Shown one piece after another: positions 37,431-47,236 of a stretch of 64,000 bases of DNA. The stretch is from the NCBI RefSeq assembly GCF_008065155.1, contig NZ_CP042819.1, positions 2,906,001 through 2,970,000 of the forward strand. The letters run 5' to 3'. Each line of letters starts with the position of its first letter. The first letter of the stretch is position 1. This stretch comes from Octadecabacter sp. SW4 (GTDB lineage Bacteria > Pseudomonadota > Alphaproteobacteria > Rhodobacterales > Rhodobacteraceae). The notes beneath the pieces were generated by a model. That model did no database searches, was not told the origin of the DNA, and saw nothing but the letters and a program-made list of their open reading frames with translations. Position numbers and translations under genes: made by a program.

Positions 37431-40081
37431 AGATGCAGTCAGGCAAAATACTGTCAGGCGCCCGCGAAGGGGTGATCGGGGGCCTGCGCGGGCTGGTCGC
37501 ACTGGCGATGGCGCGCGATCTTTGCGCCTTTGTGGTGCCGGGCGCGGATGTAGCGCGCGCTCAAGGGCTGGATCTCGCCGCCGCCGGGCTGCATCGCGCC
37601 GACACCCCCCGCCAAGCGAACGTCCTGCTGATTGCCGGGCCGTTGCCGCCCGCCCTTGTCGATGCCGCTTGTGTGGTCTGGGCCCAGATGCCGCGACCGC
37701 GCGCGATCCTGGCGCTGGGGGCCGGTGATATCGCGCCGCTGCCAAAGGCCGATGTCGTTGGTCCGTTGTCGCAAGACGGGCTGGACGCGGGCCTGGCAGA
37801 TCTGCGTGACGCCTTTGTCTCTGGCGCCTTTGCCGCCCATGTGGTTGATTTCGAGGCCCCCGCACTGACCACGCGGATCGAATACACCTGTCCGATGCAC
37901 CCCGAGGTGGTCTCGGACGAACCCGGCAAATGCCCGAAATGCGGTATGTTTCTGGTCGAACGCGAGGTGTCGGGCGCGGCCCCGGCCAGCCATGAAGGCC
38001 ATGAAGGCCATGAAGGCCATGAAGGCCATGAGGGCCATGAGGGCCATGAGGGCCATGAGGGCCATGAGGGCCATGAGGGCCATGAGGGCCATGAGGGCCA
38101 TGAGGGCCATGAGGGCCATGAGGGCCATGAGGGCCATGAGGGCCATGAGGGCCATGAGGGCCATGAGGGCCATGAGGGCCATGAGGGCCATGAGGGCCAT
38201 GAGGGCCATGAGGGCCATGAGGGCCATGAGGGCCATGAGGGCCATGAGGGCCATGAGGGCCATGAGGGCCATGAGGGCCATGAAAAATCTGCCGGGCCCC
38301 CGGCGCAAGCCGAAAATACCGGTCATTCCGCACACAACACCCATAAGTCCGTGGAGCCTGCGACCTATACCTGTCCGATGCACCCTGAAGTGGTCTCGGA
38401 TGAATCCGGCTCTTGCCCCAAATGCGGTATGGACCTCGTCCCGCAAAGCGAGGCGGGGGATCACGGCCATCACGATCACGGGGATCACGCCGCCACGGCG
38501 CAGAAGGCAGAGACCTATACCTGCCCGATGCACCCCGAGGTGACCTCAGACAGCCCCGGCTCCTGCCCCAAATGCGGTATGGACCTCGTCCCGCAAGGCG
38601 AAGGCGGCGACCACGGTCATCATCACAAACACGGTCACGGTGATCACACCGCCGAGGCACAGAAGGCAGAGACCTATACCTGCCCGATGCACCCCGAGGT
38701 CACCTCCGACAGCGTTGGTTCCTGCCCCAAATGCGGTATGGACCTCGTCCCGCAGGGCGAAGGCGGCGACCACGGTCATCACCACAAACACGGTCACGGT
38801 GATCACACCGCCGAGGCACAGAAGGCAGAGACCTATACCTGCCCGATGCATCCCGAGGTGACCTCAGACAGCGCTGGCTCCTGCCCCAAATGCGGCATGG
38901 ACCTCGTGCTGCAAGGCAAGGCGGGGGATCACAGCCATCACCATCACGGGCATCACACTGGTGGCGACGCGCAGGGCGGGCACTCGGGCCACGACACGAC
39001 CGGAGAGCATGGCGGCGATGGTGGCCACGGTGGCCATGGCGCCCCCCCCGACATCCCCGGGATCGAGCCGCATTTCATGTCGATGGTCGATCTGACCGAG
39101 GGCAAACCGGTCAGCCCCGACGGGCTGATCATGGAGTGGATCGACGCACCTTTCGGGCCGTTTTTTCCGGGACTGCCCGGCGGGCTGGGGCTGATGCTGA
39201 CGCTGGATGGCGACAGCGTTGCGCAGGCCAATGCGTCAAGCCTTGCAGCGGCCCCGCCCGCGCCGGGCTTTGCCGCGAAGGACCTGGCCGACCGGCTGGC
39301 CGCGCTGTCGCCACTGGCACCTGTCGCGCTGCGCGAACTGGCCTGCCGCGCGCTGGAGGATGCGGCCGGCACCGCGCCCGGCCCTGACGTGGCCAAAGCC
39401 CGCGCGGCGGCGATGGAACGCGAGCGGGTGGCCAGCCATCTGGGCTGGCTTGCCGACCTTGCCCGGCAAACCGGACTTTCGTGGTTGGAACGACGTGCCG
39501 CCACCTTGCAATGGGGGTTGCGCATGGCCGATGTGCAGGAGATCGCCCGCCGCGCCCCGGCGGTCCACGCCCTGATTGCGCGATACCGCCGTGCGCCGCT
39601 GTTGCGCGACAAGCTGGCCGGTATCGGGCGGATCGACCTCTCTGGCACCAAAATCAGCGGCCCGGTCGCGCGCGCCTCTGGCATCGAGACCGACGCGCGG
39701 GCCGGAGAGCCTGCCTATGGCGCGCTTGAATTTGCGACCCTTACCTGGGACGGCGGCGACGCCTGGGCGCGGCTGTTGCACCGTCTGGACGAGATCGGAC
39801 AAAGCCTTGACCTGATCGCGCGCGCCGGGGCCATCGCCTTGCCCGCTGCGCCCGAAAAACTGCCAACAGACGGGCACGGCATGGCAAGCGTCGAAACCCC
39901 GCGCGGCAAAGCGGCCCTGCACCTGAATCTCACGGGCGGCGCAGTTGAAACCCTGCACCTGACGACGCCTTTCGCAGCACTCGCCGCCACAGTCGGGCCG
40001 ATGACGCAACAGATGGAACTGGCCGAGGCGCTCAGCGCCATAGGCTCGCTTGACCTCGATCCCTGGGGGGGCGCTGCATGA
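37427..40081 (+). CDS. Fusion protein: NuoB-like domain, five heavy-metal-binding domains, (HEG)32 linker, NuoD-like domain
   Basis: 884 residues. Residues about 20-130 resemble Nuo[21 protein letters not shown] and [14 protein letters not shown] match PRQADVLIVAG...MPEPRWVIAMGSCA, but the Cys positions of cluster N2 are gone apart from one Cys at residue 33. Five YTCPMHPEV...CPKCGM domains start at residues 153, 314, 364, 417 and 470, separated by His/Asp-rich linkers such as [14 protein letters not shown]. Residues 189-284 are 32 HEG tripeptides. Residues about 545-884 resemble NuoD/HycE ([61 protein letters not shown]) but lack the HPxxHG histidines. It takes the place of the whole peripheral arm in the operon. 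Function is inferred: a metal-binding module on an ion-pumping membrane arm. Confidence 0.85.
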   Translation: MKMQSGKILSGAREGVIGGLRGLVALAMARDLCAFVVPGADVARAQGLDLAAAGLHRADTPRQANVLLIAGPLPPALVDAACVVWAQMPRPRAILALGAGDIAPLPKADVVGPLSQDGLDAGLADLRDAFVSGAFAAHVVDFEAPALTTRIEYTCPMHPEVVSDEPGKCPKCGMFLVEREVSGAAPASHEGHEGHEGHEGHEGHEGHEGHEGHEGHEGHEGHEGHEGHEGHEGHEGHEGHEGHEGHEGHEGHEGHEGHEGHEGHEGHEGHEGHEGHEGHEGHEGHEKSAGPPAQAENTGHSAHNTHKSVEPATYTCPMHPEVVSDESGSCPKCGMDLVPQSEAGDHGHHDHGDHAATAQKAETYTCPMHPEVTSDSPGSCPKCGMDLVPQGEGGDHGHHHKHGHGDHTAEAQKAETYTCPMHPEVTSDSVGSCPKCGMDLVPQGEGGDHGHHHKHGHGDHTAEAQKAETYTCPMHPEVTSDSAGSCPKCGMDLVLQGKAGDHSHHHHGHHTGGDAQGGHSGHDTTGEHGGDGGHGGHGAPPDIPGIEPHFMSMVDLTEGKPVSPDGLIMEWIDAPFGPFFPGLPGGLGLMLTLDGDSVAQANASSLAAAPPAPGFAAKDLADRLAALSPLAPVALRELACRALEDAAGTAPGPDVAKARAAAMERERVASHLGWLADLARQTGLSWLERRAATLQWGLRMADVQEIARRAPAVHALIARYRRAPLLRDKLAGIGRIDLSGTKISGPVARASGIETDARAGEPAYGALEFATLTWDGGDAWARLLHRLDEIGQSLDLIARAGAIALPAAPEKLPTDGHGMASVETPRGKAALHLNLTGGAVETLHLTTPFAALAATVGPMTQQMELAEALSAIGSLDLDPWGGAA
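37991..38278 (+). repeat. Tandem 9-bp repeat, 32 copies, encoding His-Glu-Gly
   Basis: Units are CATGAAGGC (first four) then CATGAGGGC, without other variation, followed by CATGAAAAA (His-Glu-Lys). Nine-base periodicity keeps every reading frame open, which produces long false frames on the other strand. Such arrays expand and contract easily, so the copy number may vary between cells or be wrong in the assembly. Confidence 0.97.
38516..38992 (+). repeat. Near-identical 159-bp direct repeats (metal-binding domain plus His linker)
   Basis: Units begin at 38516, 38675 and 38834. The first two are nearly identical across all 159 bp, including the linker; the third diverges after the domain. This shows recent duplication of a 53-residue metal-binding unit inside the fusion protein. 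Confidence 0.85.
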
Positions 40082-40977
40082 CCATTGCCATTGTCCTTCT
40101 GGCGCTGGCCGTCGGCTGCTATCTGGTGGCCGTGTTCGAAGGCTGGGCGGTCCACGGGCGATTCAGCCTGACGCGCCCGGCCATTTCGGCGCTGGCCCTG
40201 CTGGGCCGCGAACAGATCCTGCCACGCACGCCCGACCGGCTGTTTTTCGAAACTGGGCCGATCCTGCTGCTGGTGGCCGGGCTTTTGTCGGTGGCGGTGA
40301 TCCCGCTGGCGCCGGGGCTGATCATCACCGATCTGGCCATCGGCGCGCTGTTCCTGAACGCCGCGTTGGCCTATGTGCTGGTCGCGCTGATCATGGCCGG
40401 GTGGGGGCCGAACGGGGCCTATGGGATGATCGGCGGCTGGCGGTTTCTGGGGCAATTCATCGCCTATGCGATGCTGATCGTCATGCCGATCACGGCGGTG
40501 GCGATGCGCGCGGAATCGCTGTCGAGCACCCAGATCGTTCTATCGCAGGCGGCGCTGTGGAACGTGTTCTATCAACCCATCGGCTTTGTCCTCTTCGTGG
40601 TCGCGGCCCTGGGCGTGGCCTGGTTGCCACCCATCGACCTGCCCACGGGGGGCGGCGATCTGGGCGGCGGGGTCGAGGCGGAATATACCGGCGCGCGCCT
40701 TGCCGTCTGGCGGCTGGCGCGGCTGGTGATCATCGTGGCGCTGTCGGGTGCGACGGTCACGTTTTACCTTGGTGGCTGGCTGGGCCCGTGGTTGCCGGGC
40801 TGGGCCTGGACGGCGCTTAAAACGCTTGCCGTCGCTGCGGCTATGCTGACACTGGGCCGTCATTTGCCCCGCCTGCGCGAGGCACGCTATCTTGCCGTCA
40901 GCTGGAAGCTGGGCATTTCGCTGGCGCTGGCCAATATCTTTCTGGTCGGCGTCATCGCGCTGGTGGTGCCGATATGA
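40078..40977 (+). CDS. NuoH/HycD-like membrane subunit
   Basis: 299 residues with eight hydrophobic helices. The loop [31 protein letters not shown] matches PFDLPEAE...EYSG in NuoH and HycD. The first-helix Arg-rich ERR segment near the quinone cavity is replaced by EGWAVHGRF. The gene overlaps both neighbours by four bases. It is the link between the membrane arm and the fusion protein. Confidence 0.9.
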   Translation: MTIAIVLLALAVGCYLVAVFEGWAVHGRFSLTRPAISALALLGREQILPRTPDRLFFETGPILLLVAGLLSVAVIPLAPGLIITDLAIGALFLNAALAYVLVALIMAGWGPNGAYGMIGGWRFLGQFIAYAMLIVMPITAVAMRAESLSSTQIVLSQAALWNVFYQPIGFVLFVVAALGVAWLPPIDLPTGGGDLGGGVEAEYTGARLAVWRLARLVIIVALSGATVTFYLGGWLGPWLPGWAWTALKTLAVAAAMLTLGRHLPRLREARYLAVSWKLGISLALANIFLVGVIALVVPI

Positions 40978-41492
40978 GCCTCGCCACATCCCTCTTCCTC
41001 GCCTTTTTCGGCATCGCGGCGGTGTGGTTCGGCGTGGTCGTGTTCCGCACCCATTCCATGGTGCGTTCGGCCATCGCGCTGCTGTTCAGCCAAACCGCCA
41101 TCGGTGCCATGTTCCTGGTCATGCAGGCCGAATTTCTGGGCGTGTTGCAGATCATGATGATGGCCACCGAGATGAGTGTGATGGCGATCTTTATGGTGAT
41201 GTTCATGATGGACCCCGGCGGCATGGGCAAGATGGACATGACCCACCAGAAGCGCCTGTCGCTTTGGGCGGGCGGCATCGGGTTGATCGTGGCGCTGGCC
41301 GTGATCTGGACCGCCGGGTGGCAGGGGCCGGTGCCCGAGGTGCCGGGTGCCGATGAACAGGCCCGCATGTTGGGGCGCGAACTGCTGGGGCGCTCGATGT
41401 TCATTTTCGAAAGCGCCGCATTGATGATCCTGACCGCGATGATTGCCGCCACCATGGTTGCCATCGCGCCACAAGAAAGGGACACGCCATGA
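40974..41492 (+). CDS. NuoJ-like membrane subunit
   Basis: 172 residues and five hydrophobic helices. The third-helix region MVRSAIALLFSQTAIGAMFLVMQAEFLGVLQIMMMATEMSV matches the NuoJ core (ALxxL...FLxxxQVxVY). The residue Tyr commonly present in the QxxVY motif is replaced by Met (QIMMM). A His/Met-flavoured cytoplasmic loop (MMDPGGMGKMDMTHQKR) follows. Confidence 0.88.
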   Translation: MSLATSLFLAFFGIAAVWFGVVVFRTHSMVRSAIALLFSQTAIGAMFLVMQAEFLGVLQIMMMATEMSVMAIFMVMFMMDPGGMGKMDMTHQKRLSLWAGGIGLIVALAVIWTAGWQGPVPEVPGADEQARMLGRELLGRSMFIFESAALMILTAMIAATMVAIAPQERDTP

Positions 41493-41800
41493 TCCCCGAA
41501 CTATTGATTGCTCTTTCCGTCGGGGCGGCGCTTTTTGGCGTCGGGCTTTACGGCGCGCTGAGCCAAACCAACCTGGTGATGATCATCATGGGGGTTGAAC
41601 TGGTGCTGGCCGCCGCGCTTGTCAACATGGTGGCCTTCTGGCGCTACCTGCATCCCGATGTCACAGCGGCCAAGATGTTCGTGCTGATCGTGATGGCGGT
41701 GATGGCGGTTGAAATGGCCGTAGGGTTCGGCATCGCCATTGCACGCTTCCGATCCCGCGGGTCGGTCGAGATGGAAGAAGCGCGGGAGCTCAACGGGTGA
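41489..41800 (+). CDS. NuoK-like membrane subunit
   Basis: 103 residues, three helices. Both proton-path glutamates of NuoK are kept: MIIMGVELVLAAALVNMVAF (first) and VMAVMAVEMAVGFGIAIARF (second). The gene overlaps nuoJ and the GTG start of nuoL. Confidence 0.92.
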   Translation: MIPELLIALSVGAALFGVGLYGALSQTNLVMIIMGVELVLAAALVNMVAFWRYLHPDVTAAKMFVLIVMAVMAVEMAVGFGIAIARFRSRGSVEMEEARELNG

Positions 41801-43694
41801 TCTGGCTGGCCCTCACGCTTTTGGCGCCGCTGGGTGCCGCACTTGCGGTCTTTGCGCTGCGGCACGCACCGGCTGGCATTGCGCTGGCCGGGGCGGGGCT
41901 GGGGCTGCTCGGGGCGCTGGGGCTGTTTGCCGGAGCGTCGGGGGGGTGGAGGTGACGGCCGTGCTGCCCTTCCTGCCAGACCTGCCGATCCGACTTCTGG
42001 CCAGCCCGCTGACGGCGACGCTGGCGCTTGTGGTTGCAGCGGTGGCGGCGATGGTGCTGCTCTATGCGGCGGGCTACATGGCCCATGACCCCGAGCGGGT
42101 GCGCTTTTTCGGCACCATGATGATGTTTGTCGCCGCGATGGAGCTTTTGGTGCTCTCGGGCGACTGGATCACGCTCTTGGCGGCGTGGGAGATGATCGGC
42201 TTTGCCTCTTACCTGCTGATCGGGTTCTGGCATACCCGCGACGGGGTGCCGGGGGCCGCGACGCGCGCGTTTCTTTATACAAGAACGGCTGATCTGGGGC
42301 TGTATCTGGCTGCCTTTCTGCTGATCGGCGTGGCGGGAACGTCCGAGATTTCGGCGACGCTGGCCACCACAGGCACCCCGGCGCTGATTGCCGGTCTGTT
42401 GCTGCTGTTTGCGGCCATGGGCAAGTCGGCGCAGGTGCCGATGCAGGACTGGCTGATGCGGGCGATGGCGGGGCCGACGCCGGTTTCGGCGCTGCTGCAT
42501 TCGGCGACGCTGGTGGCGGCGGGGGCGATCCTGCTGATCCGCGCTGCGCCGATGCTGCCGGGTGGGGCACTTTTGGCCGTGGGCCTTGTCGGCGGGGTCA
42601 CTGCCGTGGTGGCGGGGCTGATGGCGCTGGCCGCACGCGACCTCAAGCGCCTGCTTGCCGCATCGACGGCCAGCCAGTACGGGCTGATGCTGGTGGCGGT
42701 GGGTGCGGGCGTGCCGGTGGCCGCGCTTTTGCACCTGATCGCCCACGCGGCGATCAAATCTGCACTGTTTCTGGGCGCAGGCGTGTTCCAGCATGACCGC
42801 GACAGCACCGATCTGGACGCGCTGAAGGGCGCGGGCCGGGCGCGGCCCGGTATCTTTGCAGGCTTTGCGCTGGCCGCACTTGCGCTGGCGGGGCTGCCAC
42901 CGATGGCGGCGTTTTTCTCCAAGGATGCGATCCTTGCCGCCGCGCTGGACAGCCCGTTTGCATCGTGGCTGCTGCCGCTGGCGCTGCTGGGGTCGGTGCT
43001 GACTGGGGCCTATATGGCGCGCGCGCTGAAGGTGCTCTGGACCGGAAAGGCCGACCAACCCGTCGATGCCGTGCCGCTGATGGCCGCAGGCATGGGTGTT
43101 CTGGTGGTGCTGGCAGCCACCCTGGGTTTCGGGTTCAAGCCGCTTGAGGCGATGCTTGACGCATATCCGCCCGAGCCTGCGTGGTTCATCCCCTTGACGG
43201 GGCTGGCCGTGGGCCTTGTCGGGCTGGCCCTTGGCTGGGCCGTCGCGCCCGCCCGACTGCTTGGGCCGCTTCTTGGCCCCGCGTCACGCGGGTTCGAGAT
43301 TGCGGGCGGGATGCAGGCGCTGGTGGCCCGCCCCGCGCTGGCGCTGGCCGCTGTCTGCGACCGGATCGACGGCTGGATCATCGGCACTGTCGTGCTGGGA
43401 GGCGTGGCGGGCGGTGCCCGCGCCCTTGCGGCCCTGACCGAAGCCATCGAAATCCGCCTGCTCGCCGTCGTGCGCGCAATCGGGCGGATCAACCTGTCTC
43501 TGGGTCAGTTCAGCCGCCGTACCGACCGCGACACCATTGATGGCGCAATCTTTGGGCTGGTCGACCGCACTATCGCGCTCGGCGCCCGTGCCCGCCGGTT
43601 GCAAAGTGGCTTCATCCACCGGGAGATGGCGCTGACCTTTGCCGGGATCGTCCTTGTCATCGGCGTTCTGATCGCCGCTCCGCTTTATCTGTAA
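41797..43694 (+). CDS. NuoL-like antiporter subunit, frameshifted as sequenced
   Basis: About 632 residues. A GTG start at 41797 overlaps the nuoK stop; the first 50 residues (VIWLALTLLAPLGAALAVFA...) run in one frame to a seven-G tract at 41940-41946, after which the rest continues in another (GGVEVTAVLPFLPDLPIRLL). One added G repairs it. Pump residues are kept: Glu in LAAWEMIGFASYLLIGFW, Lys in AAMGKSAQVPMQDWL, MAGPTPVSALLHSATLV, and Lys in FFSKDAILAA. A long C-terminal extension contains a likely lateral helix and final anchor. It should be able to move protons or sodium. Confidence 0.9.
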
Positions 43695-43705
43695 GGATTA
43701 CACAA

Positions 43706-45166
43706 ATGCCGCTTTTGACCATTGCCACCTTCTTGCCGATCCTTGCCGGTCTCGTGCTTATGGTGCTGCCCGCCCGATCAGCGCGGATCGCGCACGGGGT
43801 GTCCATCGCGGCGACCGGGGCCGTCTTTGTGATCACGCTGGCGATCTGGGCGCGCGGTATTGTTCCGGGCGGTTTTGCCCAGATCGAGGAGATTGCGTGG
43901 ATCCCCGCCATCGGTGCCGCCTATCGGCTGGGCCTTGACGGGCTGAGCCTGCCGCTGGTGCTGCTGACCTCGCTTTTGTTCCTGCTGTCGGCGATCTATT
44001 CGGCGCGGGTGGGCGAGCGGGCGGCCAGTTATGTGGTGCTGATGCTGATGCTGGAGACCGCCTCTCTCGGCACGTTCATGGCGCTGGATGGGCTGTTGTT
44101 TTATGTCTTTTTCGAGGTCTCGCTGGTGGGCATGTATTTCATGATCGCGGGCTGGGGATACGAGGACCGGCAGCGCGCCGCGCTGATGTTTTTCTTGTAT
44201 ACGCTGCTGGGATCGCTGCCGCTGTTGCTGGCGATCATCGGGCTTTACCTCGGCTCGGGCACCTTCGACATGCGCGCCTGGATCGACGCGCCGCCGCTGG
44301 TAGGTATCGCAGCAATGCTGGCGCTGATCGCCATGCTGTTCACCTTCGCGGTCAAGATCCCGGCCTTTCCGGTGCATACCTGGCTGCCGGCGGCCCACGT
44401 GCAGGCACCCACGGCGGGCAGTGTGATCCTGGCGGGTGTGATGCTTAAATTCGGCACCTACGGACTGGTGCGTTTTGCCTATCAGATGACGCCCGAGGCA
44501 TTCGTGCAAGCGGGTCAGGTGATCTTGGCCTTCGGGGTGGTCAGCGCGCTTTACGGGGCCTTTGCGGCGCTGGCGCAGAGCGACCTGAAAAAGATGATCG
44601 CCTATACGTCGGTCAATCACATGGGGTACGTGGTGATGGGCGTCGCCGTGGCGGCGCTGGCCACCGACCCGCGCATCCGCACCATCGCGCTCGATGGGGC
44701 AACCTTGCAGATGGTCAGCCACGGGCTGGTCACCGGGGCGCTGTTTTTCCTTGTGGGCATGTTGCAGGACCGCGCCCACAGCCGGGGTATGGACGAGTTT
44801 GGCGGACTGTTGGGCCGGGTGCCGTGGTTGGGCTGGGCCTTTGTGCTGTCGGCCTTTGCCTCGCTCGGGCTGCCGGGACTGGCGCATTTCCCGGCCGAAT
44901 TCCAGATATTCCTCGCCACGCTGAACGCCGCACCCTGGGCCATTGTGGCGATCCTTGCCATCGTGGTGACGGCGGCGCTCTACCTGCGCGCCATCGCGGC
45001 AGTGTTTCTGGGCGAAGCGAACCCGAAATGGGCCGACATGCCCGACCTTGATCGACGCGAGAAACTGGTGATCGTGCCGCTTTTGATCCTGACGGTGCTG
45101 GTGGGCGTGGCACCGGGCTGGCTGATCGACATCATCCACACCACTATGACGGGCCTTGGTAACTGA
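43706..45166 (+). CDS. NuoM-like antiporter subunit
   Basis: 486 residues and about fourteen helices. The Glu in LLFYVFFEVSLVGMYFMIAGWG and the Lys residues in FAVKIPAFPVHTWLPAAHVQAPT and VMLKFGTYGLVRF are all conserved, as in proton-pumping NuoM. Only 11 bp separate it from nuoL, and the stop overlaps nuoN by one base. Confidence 0.95.
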   Translation: MPLLTIATFLPILAGLVLMVLPARSARIAHGVSIAATGAVFVITLAIWARGIVPGGFAQIEEIAWIPAIGAAYRLGLDGLSLPLVLLTSLLFLLSAIYSARVGERAASYVVLMLMLETASLGTFMALDGLLFYVFFEVSLVGMYFMIAGWGYEDRQRAALMFFLYTLLGSLPLLLAIIGLYLGSGTFDMRAWIDAPPLVGIAAMLALIAMLFTFAVKIPAFPVHTWLPAAHVQAPTAGSVILAGVMLKFGTYGLVRFAYQMTPEAFVQAGQVILAFGVVSALYGAFAALAQSDLKKMIAYTSVNHMGYVVMGVAVAALATDPRIRTIALDGATLQMVSHGLVTGALFFLVGMLQDRAHSRGMDEFGGLLGRVPWLGWAFVLSAFASLGLPGLAHFPAEFQIFLATLNAAPWAIVAILAIVVTAALYLRAIAAVFLGEANPKWADMPDLDRREKLVIVPLLILTVLVGVAPGWLIDIIHTTMTGLGN

Positions 45167-46524
45167 TGGAGCGCGACCTCGCCTTTCTGGCACCCGAATT
45201 GCTGCTGGCCGGGGCCGCGATGCTGATGATCGTGGCCGAAATGGCCCGTGCGGCACGGCTGGTGCTGGTTATCGGGCTTGTGGCGCTGGGGCTGTCAACG
45301 GCGCTGACCCTGCCGGTTCTTGACGCCGACACGACGGTGTTCGGCGGCACCTACCGGATCGACGCGATCGCGGGATGGGCCAAGCTGATCCTGTTGCCCG
45401 GCACGGCGCTGGCGCTTTTGATGGCGCGGGCCGAGATCGCGGGACGCGCGCGCGAGGGCAGCGTCTATTCGCTGATCGTGCTGGTCACGCTGGGGGCGCT
45501 GATGCTGGCGGGCGGCGGCGACATGATGGTGCTGATCATCGGCGTGGTGATGACGGGGCTGGGTTCGTTTGCGCTGGTGGCCTACCCGCGCGACGATGCG
45601 GCCACCGAGGCGGGGATGAAATACCTTGTCTTTGGTGCGGTGACCGGATCGGTGATGATCTATGGGCTGACCTTCTGGTTCGGCGGCGCGGGCTCGACCC
45701 TGTTTTCCGAACTGGGCGCGCTTGAGGGGCAGTCCCTGATCCTCATCGCCGGGCTGATCGCGGTGATCGTGGGGCTGGGATACAAGGCGTCGCTGGTGCC
45801 GTTCCACTTCTGGGCACCAGATGCCTATGACGGCGCGCCGGTGTCGGTCGCGGCCTACCTGTCGGTGATCACCAAGGCGGCGGCCTTCTTTGCCTTTGCC
45901 CAGATCCTGCGCGATCTGCCGCGCGAGGCTGGCTGGCCGTTTGCGCTGGCGCTGATTTCGGCAGTGACGATGACCTATGGCTATCTTGCCGCACTGGTGC
46001 AGACCAACCTCGTCCGGCTGATCGCCTATTCCTCGGTGGCGCAATCAGGATACCTGCTGATGGGTGTCGTGGGCCTGGGCGTCAGTTCCATCGCGGTGCC
46101 CGCAATCCTGATCTTTGCGGCGGCCTATGTGGCGATGAACCTCGGAGCCTTTGTCATCATCATGGCCGCCGGACGCAACCTTGACGATCTACGCGGACTT
46201 GGGCGCACACGACCCGTGTTGGGCGTGGCAATGGTAGTGTTCCTGCTGTCGCTGACAGGCATCCCGCCACTGTTCGGTTTCGTCGGCAAGGTCTATCTGT
46301 TCACCGCCGCCGTCGAGGCAGGGTTCCTTTGGCTGGCAGTGATCGGCATCCTTAACAGCGTGCTGGCGCTGGCGGTCTATCTGCGCATCGTCGTGCCGAT
46401 GTATCAGTCACCAAAGGCGGACTCCGAGGCCGCGCCATTGGCACTGCCTCTGGTGGTGGTGCTTGCTGTCACCGCGCTGGTGACGCTGTTTATGGGACTT
46501 TTCGCGGGCATATTCCCCGGCTGA
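45166..46524 (+). CDS. NuoN-like antiporter subunit
   Basis: 452 residues, about fourteen helices. It has GYKASLVPFHFWAPDAYDGAPVSVAAYLSVITKAAAF (two conserved Lys) and VRLIAYSSVAQSGYLLMG, both standard for NuoN. It is the last gene of the coupled operon that starts with nuoA. No nuoC, E, F, G or I is found nearby. Confidence 0.95.
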   Translation: MERDLAFLAPELLLAGAAMLMIVAEMARAARLVLVIGLVALGLSTALTLPVLDADTTVFGGTYRIDAIAGWAKLILLPGTALALLMARAEIAGRAREGSVYSLIVLVTLGALMLAGGGDMMVLIIGVVMTGLGSFALVAYPRDDAATEAGMKYLVFGAVTGSVMIYGLTFWFGGAGSTLFSELGALEGQSLILIAGLIAVIVGLGYKASLVPFHFWAPDAYDGAPVSVAAYLSVITKAAAFFAFAQILRDLPREAGWPFALALISAVTMTYGYLAALVQTNLVRLIAYSSVAQSGYLLMGVVGLGVSSIAVPAILIFAAAYVAMNLGAFVIIMAAGRNLDDLRGLGRTRPVLGVAMVVFLLSLTGIPPLFGFVGKVYLFTAAVEAGFLWLAVIGILNSVLALAVYLRIVVPMYQSPKADSEAAPLALPLVVVLAVTALVTLFMGLFAGIFPG

Positions 46525-46850
46525 TCGCACCCTGTAGTGTCAGAGGGCGACAACCACCCCCGTGGTCATGCCGTGACATCCGTTCGCGCACGCCTGCGTC
46601 CCGTTTGCTCACCCGATTCCAAGATGCATGACTGATTCCGCGTGACCGTAAAGCAAGTGGCGCAAACCGTGCCGAATGCCGACGCGCCAGCCGGTCAACA
46701 TGTTGGTCGTGCGGGCAAAACCGGTCGGTGACGATCATTTGGGCACCGGCTGTAATGTTGCGCCCATAAGCGCGTCTATAGTTGCAACCGCGCAATCGCG
46801 CGACCTGATCTGCCTGTGACATCAGGCAACGGAAAGAAATGGAGAACAAT
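46525..46850. other. Intergenic region after the Nuo-like operon
   Basis: 326 bp with no supported gene. It probably holds the promoter of the downstream metal-protein genes. The reading frames here are short and have no ribosome-binding site. Confidence 0.4.
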
Positions 46851-47075
46851 ATGCAATGGCTGCTTGATAACTGGTTCATCGTGCTGCTGGGCGGCGGCAT
46901 GATTGCGATGCATCTGTTTGGCCACGGTGGTCACGGTGGCGGCCACAAGGGCGGCAAACACACGCAGGATCAGGCGGGCACGGGCGACGATAAGCCCGTG
47001 CATCACGATCATGACAATACGGATGCGGTTCGCGACGGGACAACCCAAAACGCGAAATCCACCGATAAATCCTAA
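46851..47075 (+). CDS. Small membrane-anchored His/Gly-rich protein (DUF2933-like)
   Basis: 74 residues: one N-terminal helix (MQWLLDNWFIVLLGGGMIAMHL) followed by a His/Gly-rich tail (GHGGHGGGHKGGKH, later HHDHDN). DUF2933 proteins have this build and commonly lie in copper and heavy-metal clusters. The ATG at 46851 has GGAG six bases upstream; an in-frame ATG at 46839 is possible. Confidence 0.75.
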   Translation: MQWLLDNWFIVLLGGGMIAMHLFGHGGHGGGHKGGKHTQDQAGTGDDKPVHHDHDNTDAVRDGTTQNAKSTDKS

Positions 47076-47236
47076 AGCTGAGTGCCGCCATCGCCGCAAA
47101 CCGAAACCGTGCCACAGGCGAACCAGCGCAAGGCCGCGCGAGACGCCCGCCCCGCAATTCGCGTGTGGTTTCGCGACCGATACCATGGAACGAGACGGCG
47201 GCGTTCGCCGACGCGTCAAATCGACAGGAACAGACC

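Noticed and set aside
37991..38278. CRISPR array
   Set aside because: Units are contiguous 9-bp repeats with no spacers and encode protein. The 24-bp array at 51562-51924 fails for the same reason.
37146..38660. Long minus-strand frames over the HEG array, rich in Gly-Pro-His or Met-Ala-Leu repeats
   Set aside because: They are shadows of the 9-bp repeat, which keeps all frames open. The plus-strand frame is in a coupled operon and contains real domains.
37068..46524. Ordinary respiratory NADH dehydrogenase (nuo) operon
   Set aside because: No NuoC, E, F, G or I, and NuoB/NuoD cofactor residues are lost; the gene order and fusion differ from the alphaproteobacterial nuo operon.
37068..46524. 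Mrp-type Na+/H+ antiporter operon
   Set aside because: MrpE/F/G-type subunits are absent, while NuoH- and NuoJ-like subunits and NuoB/NuoD-like domains are present.
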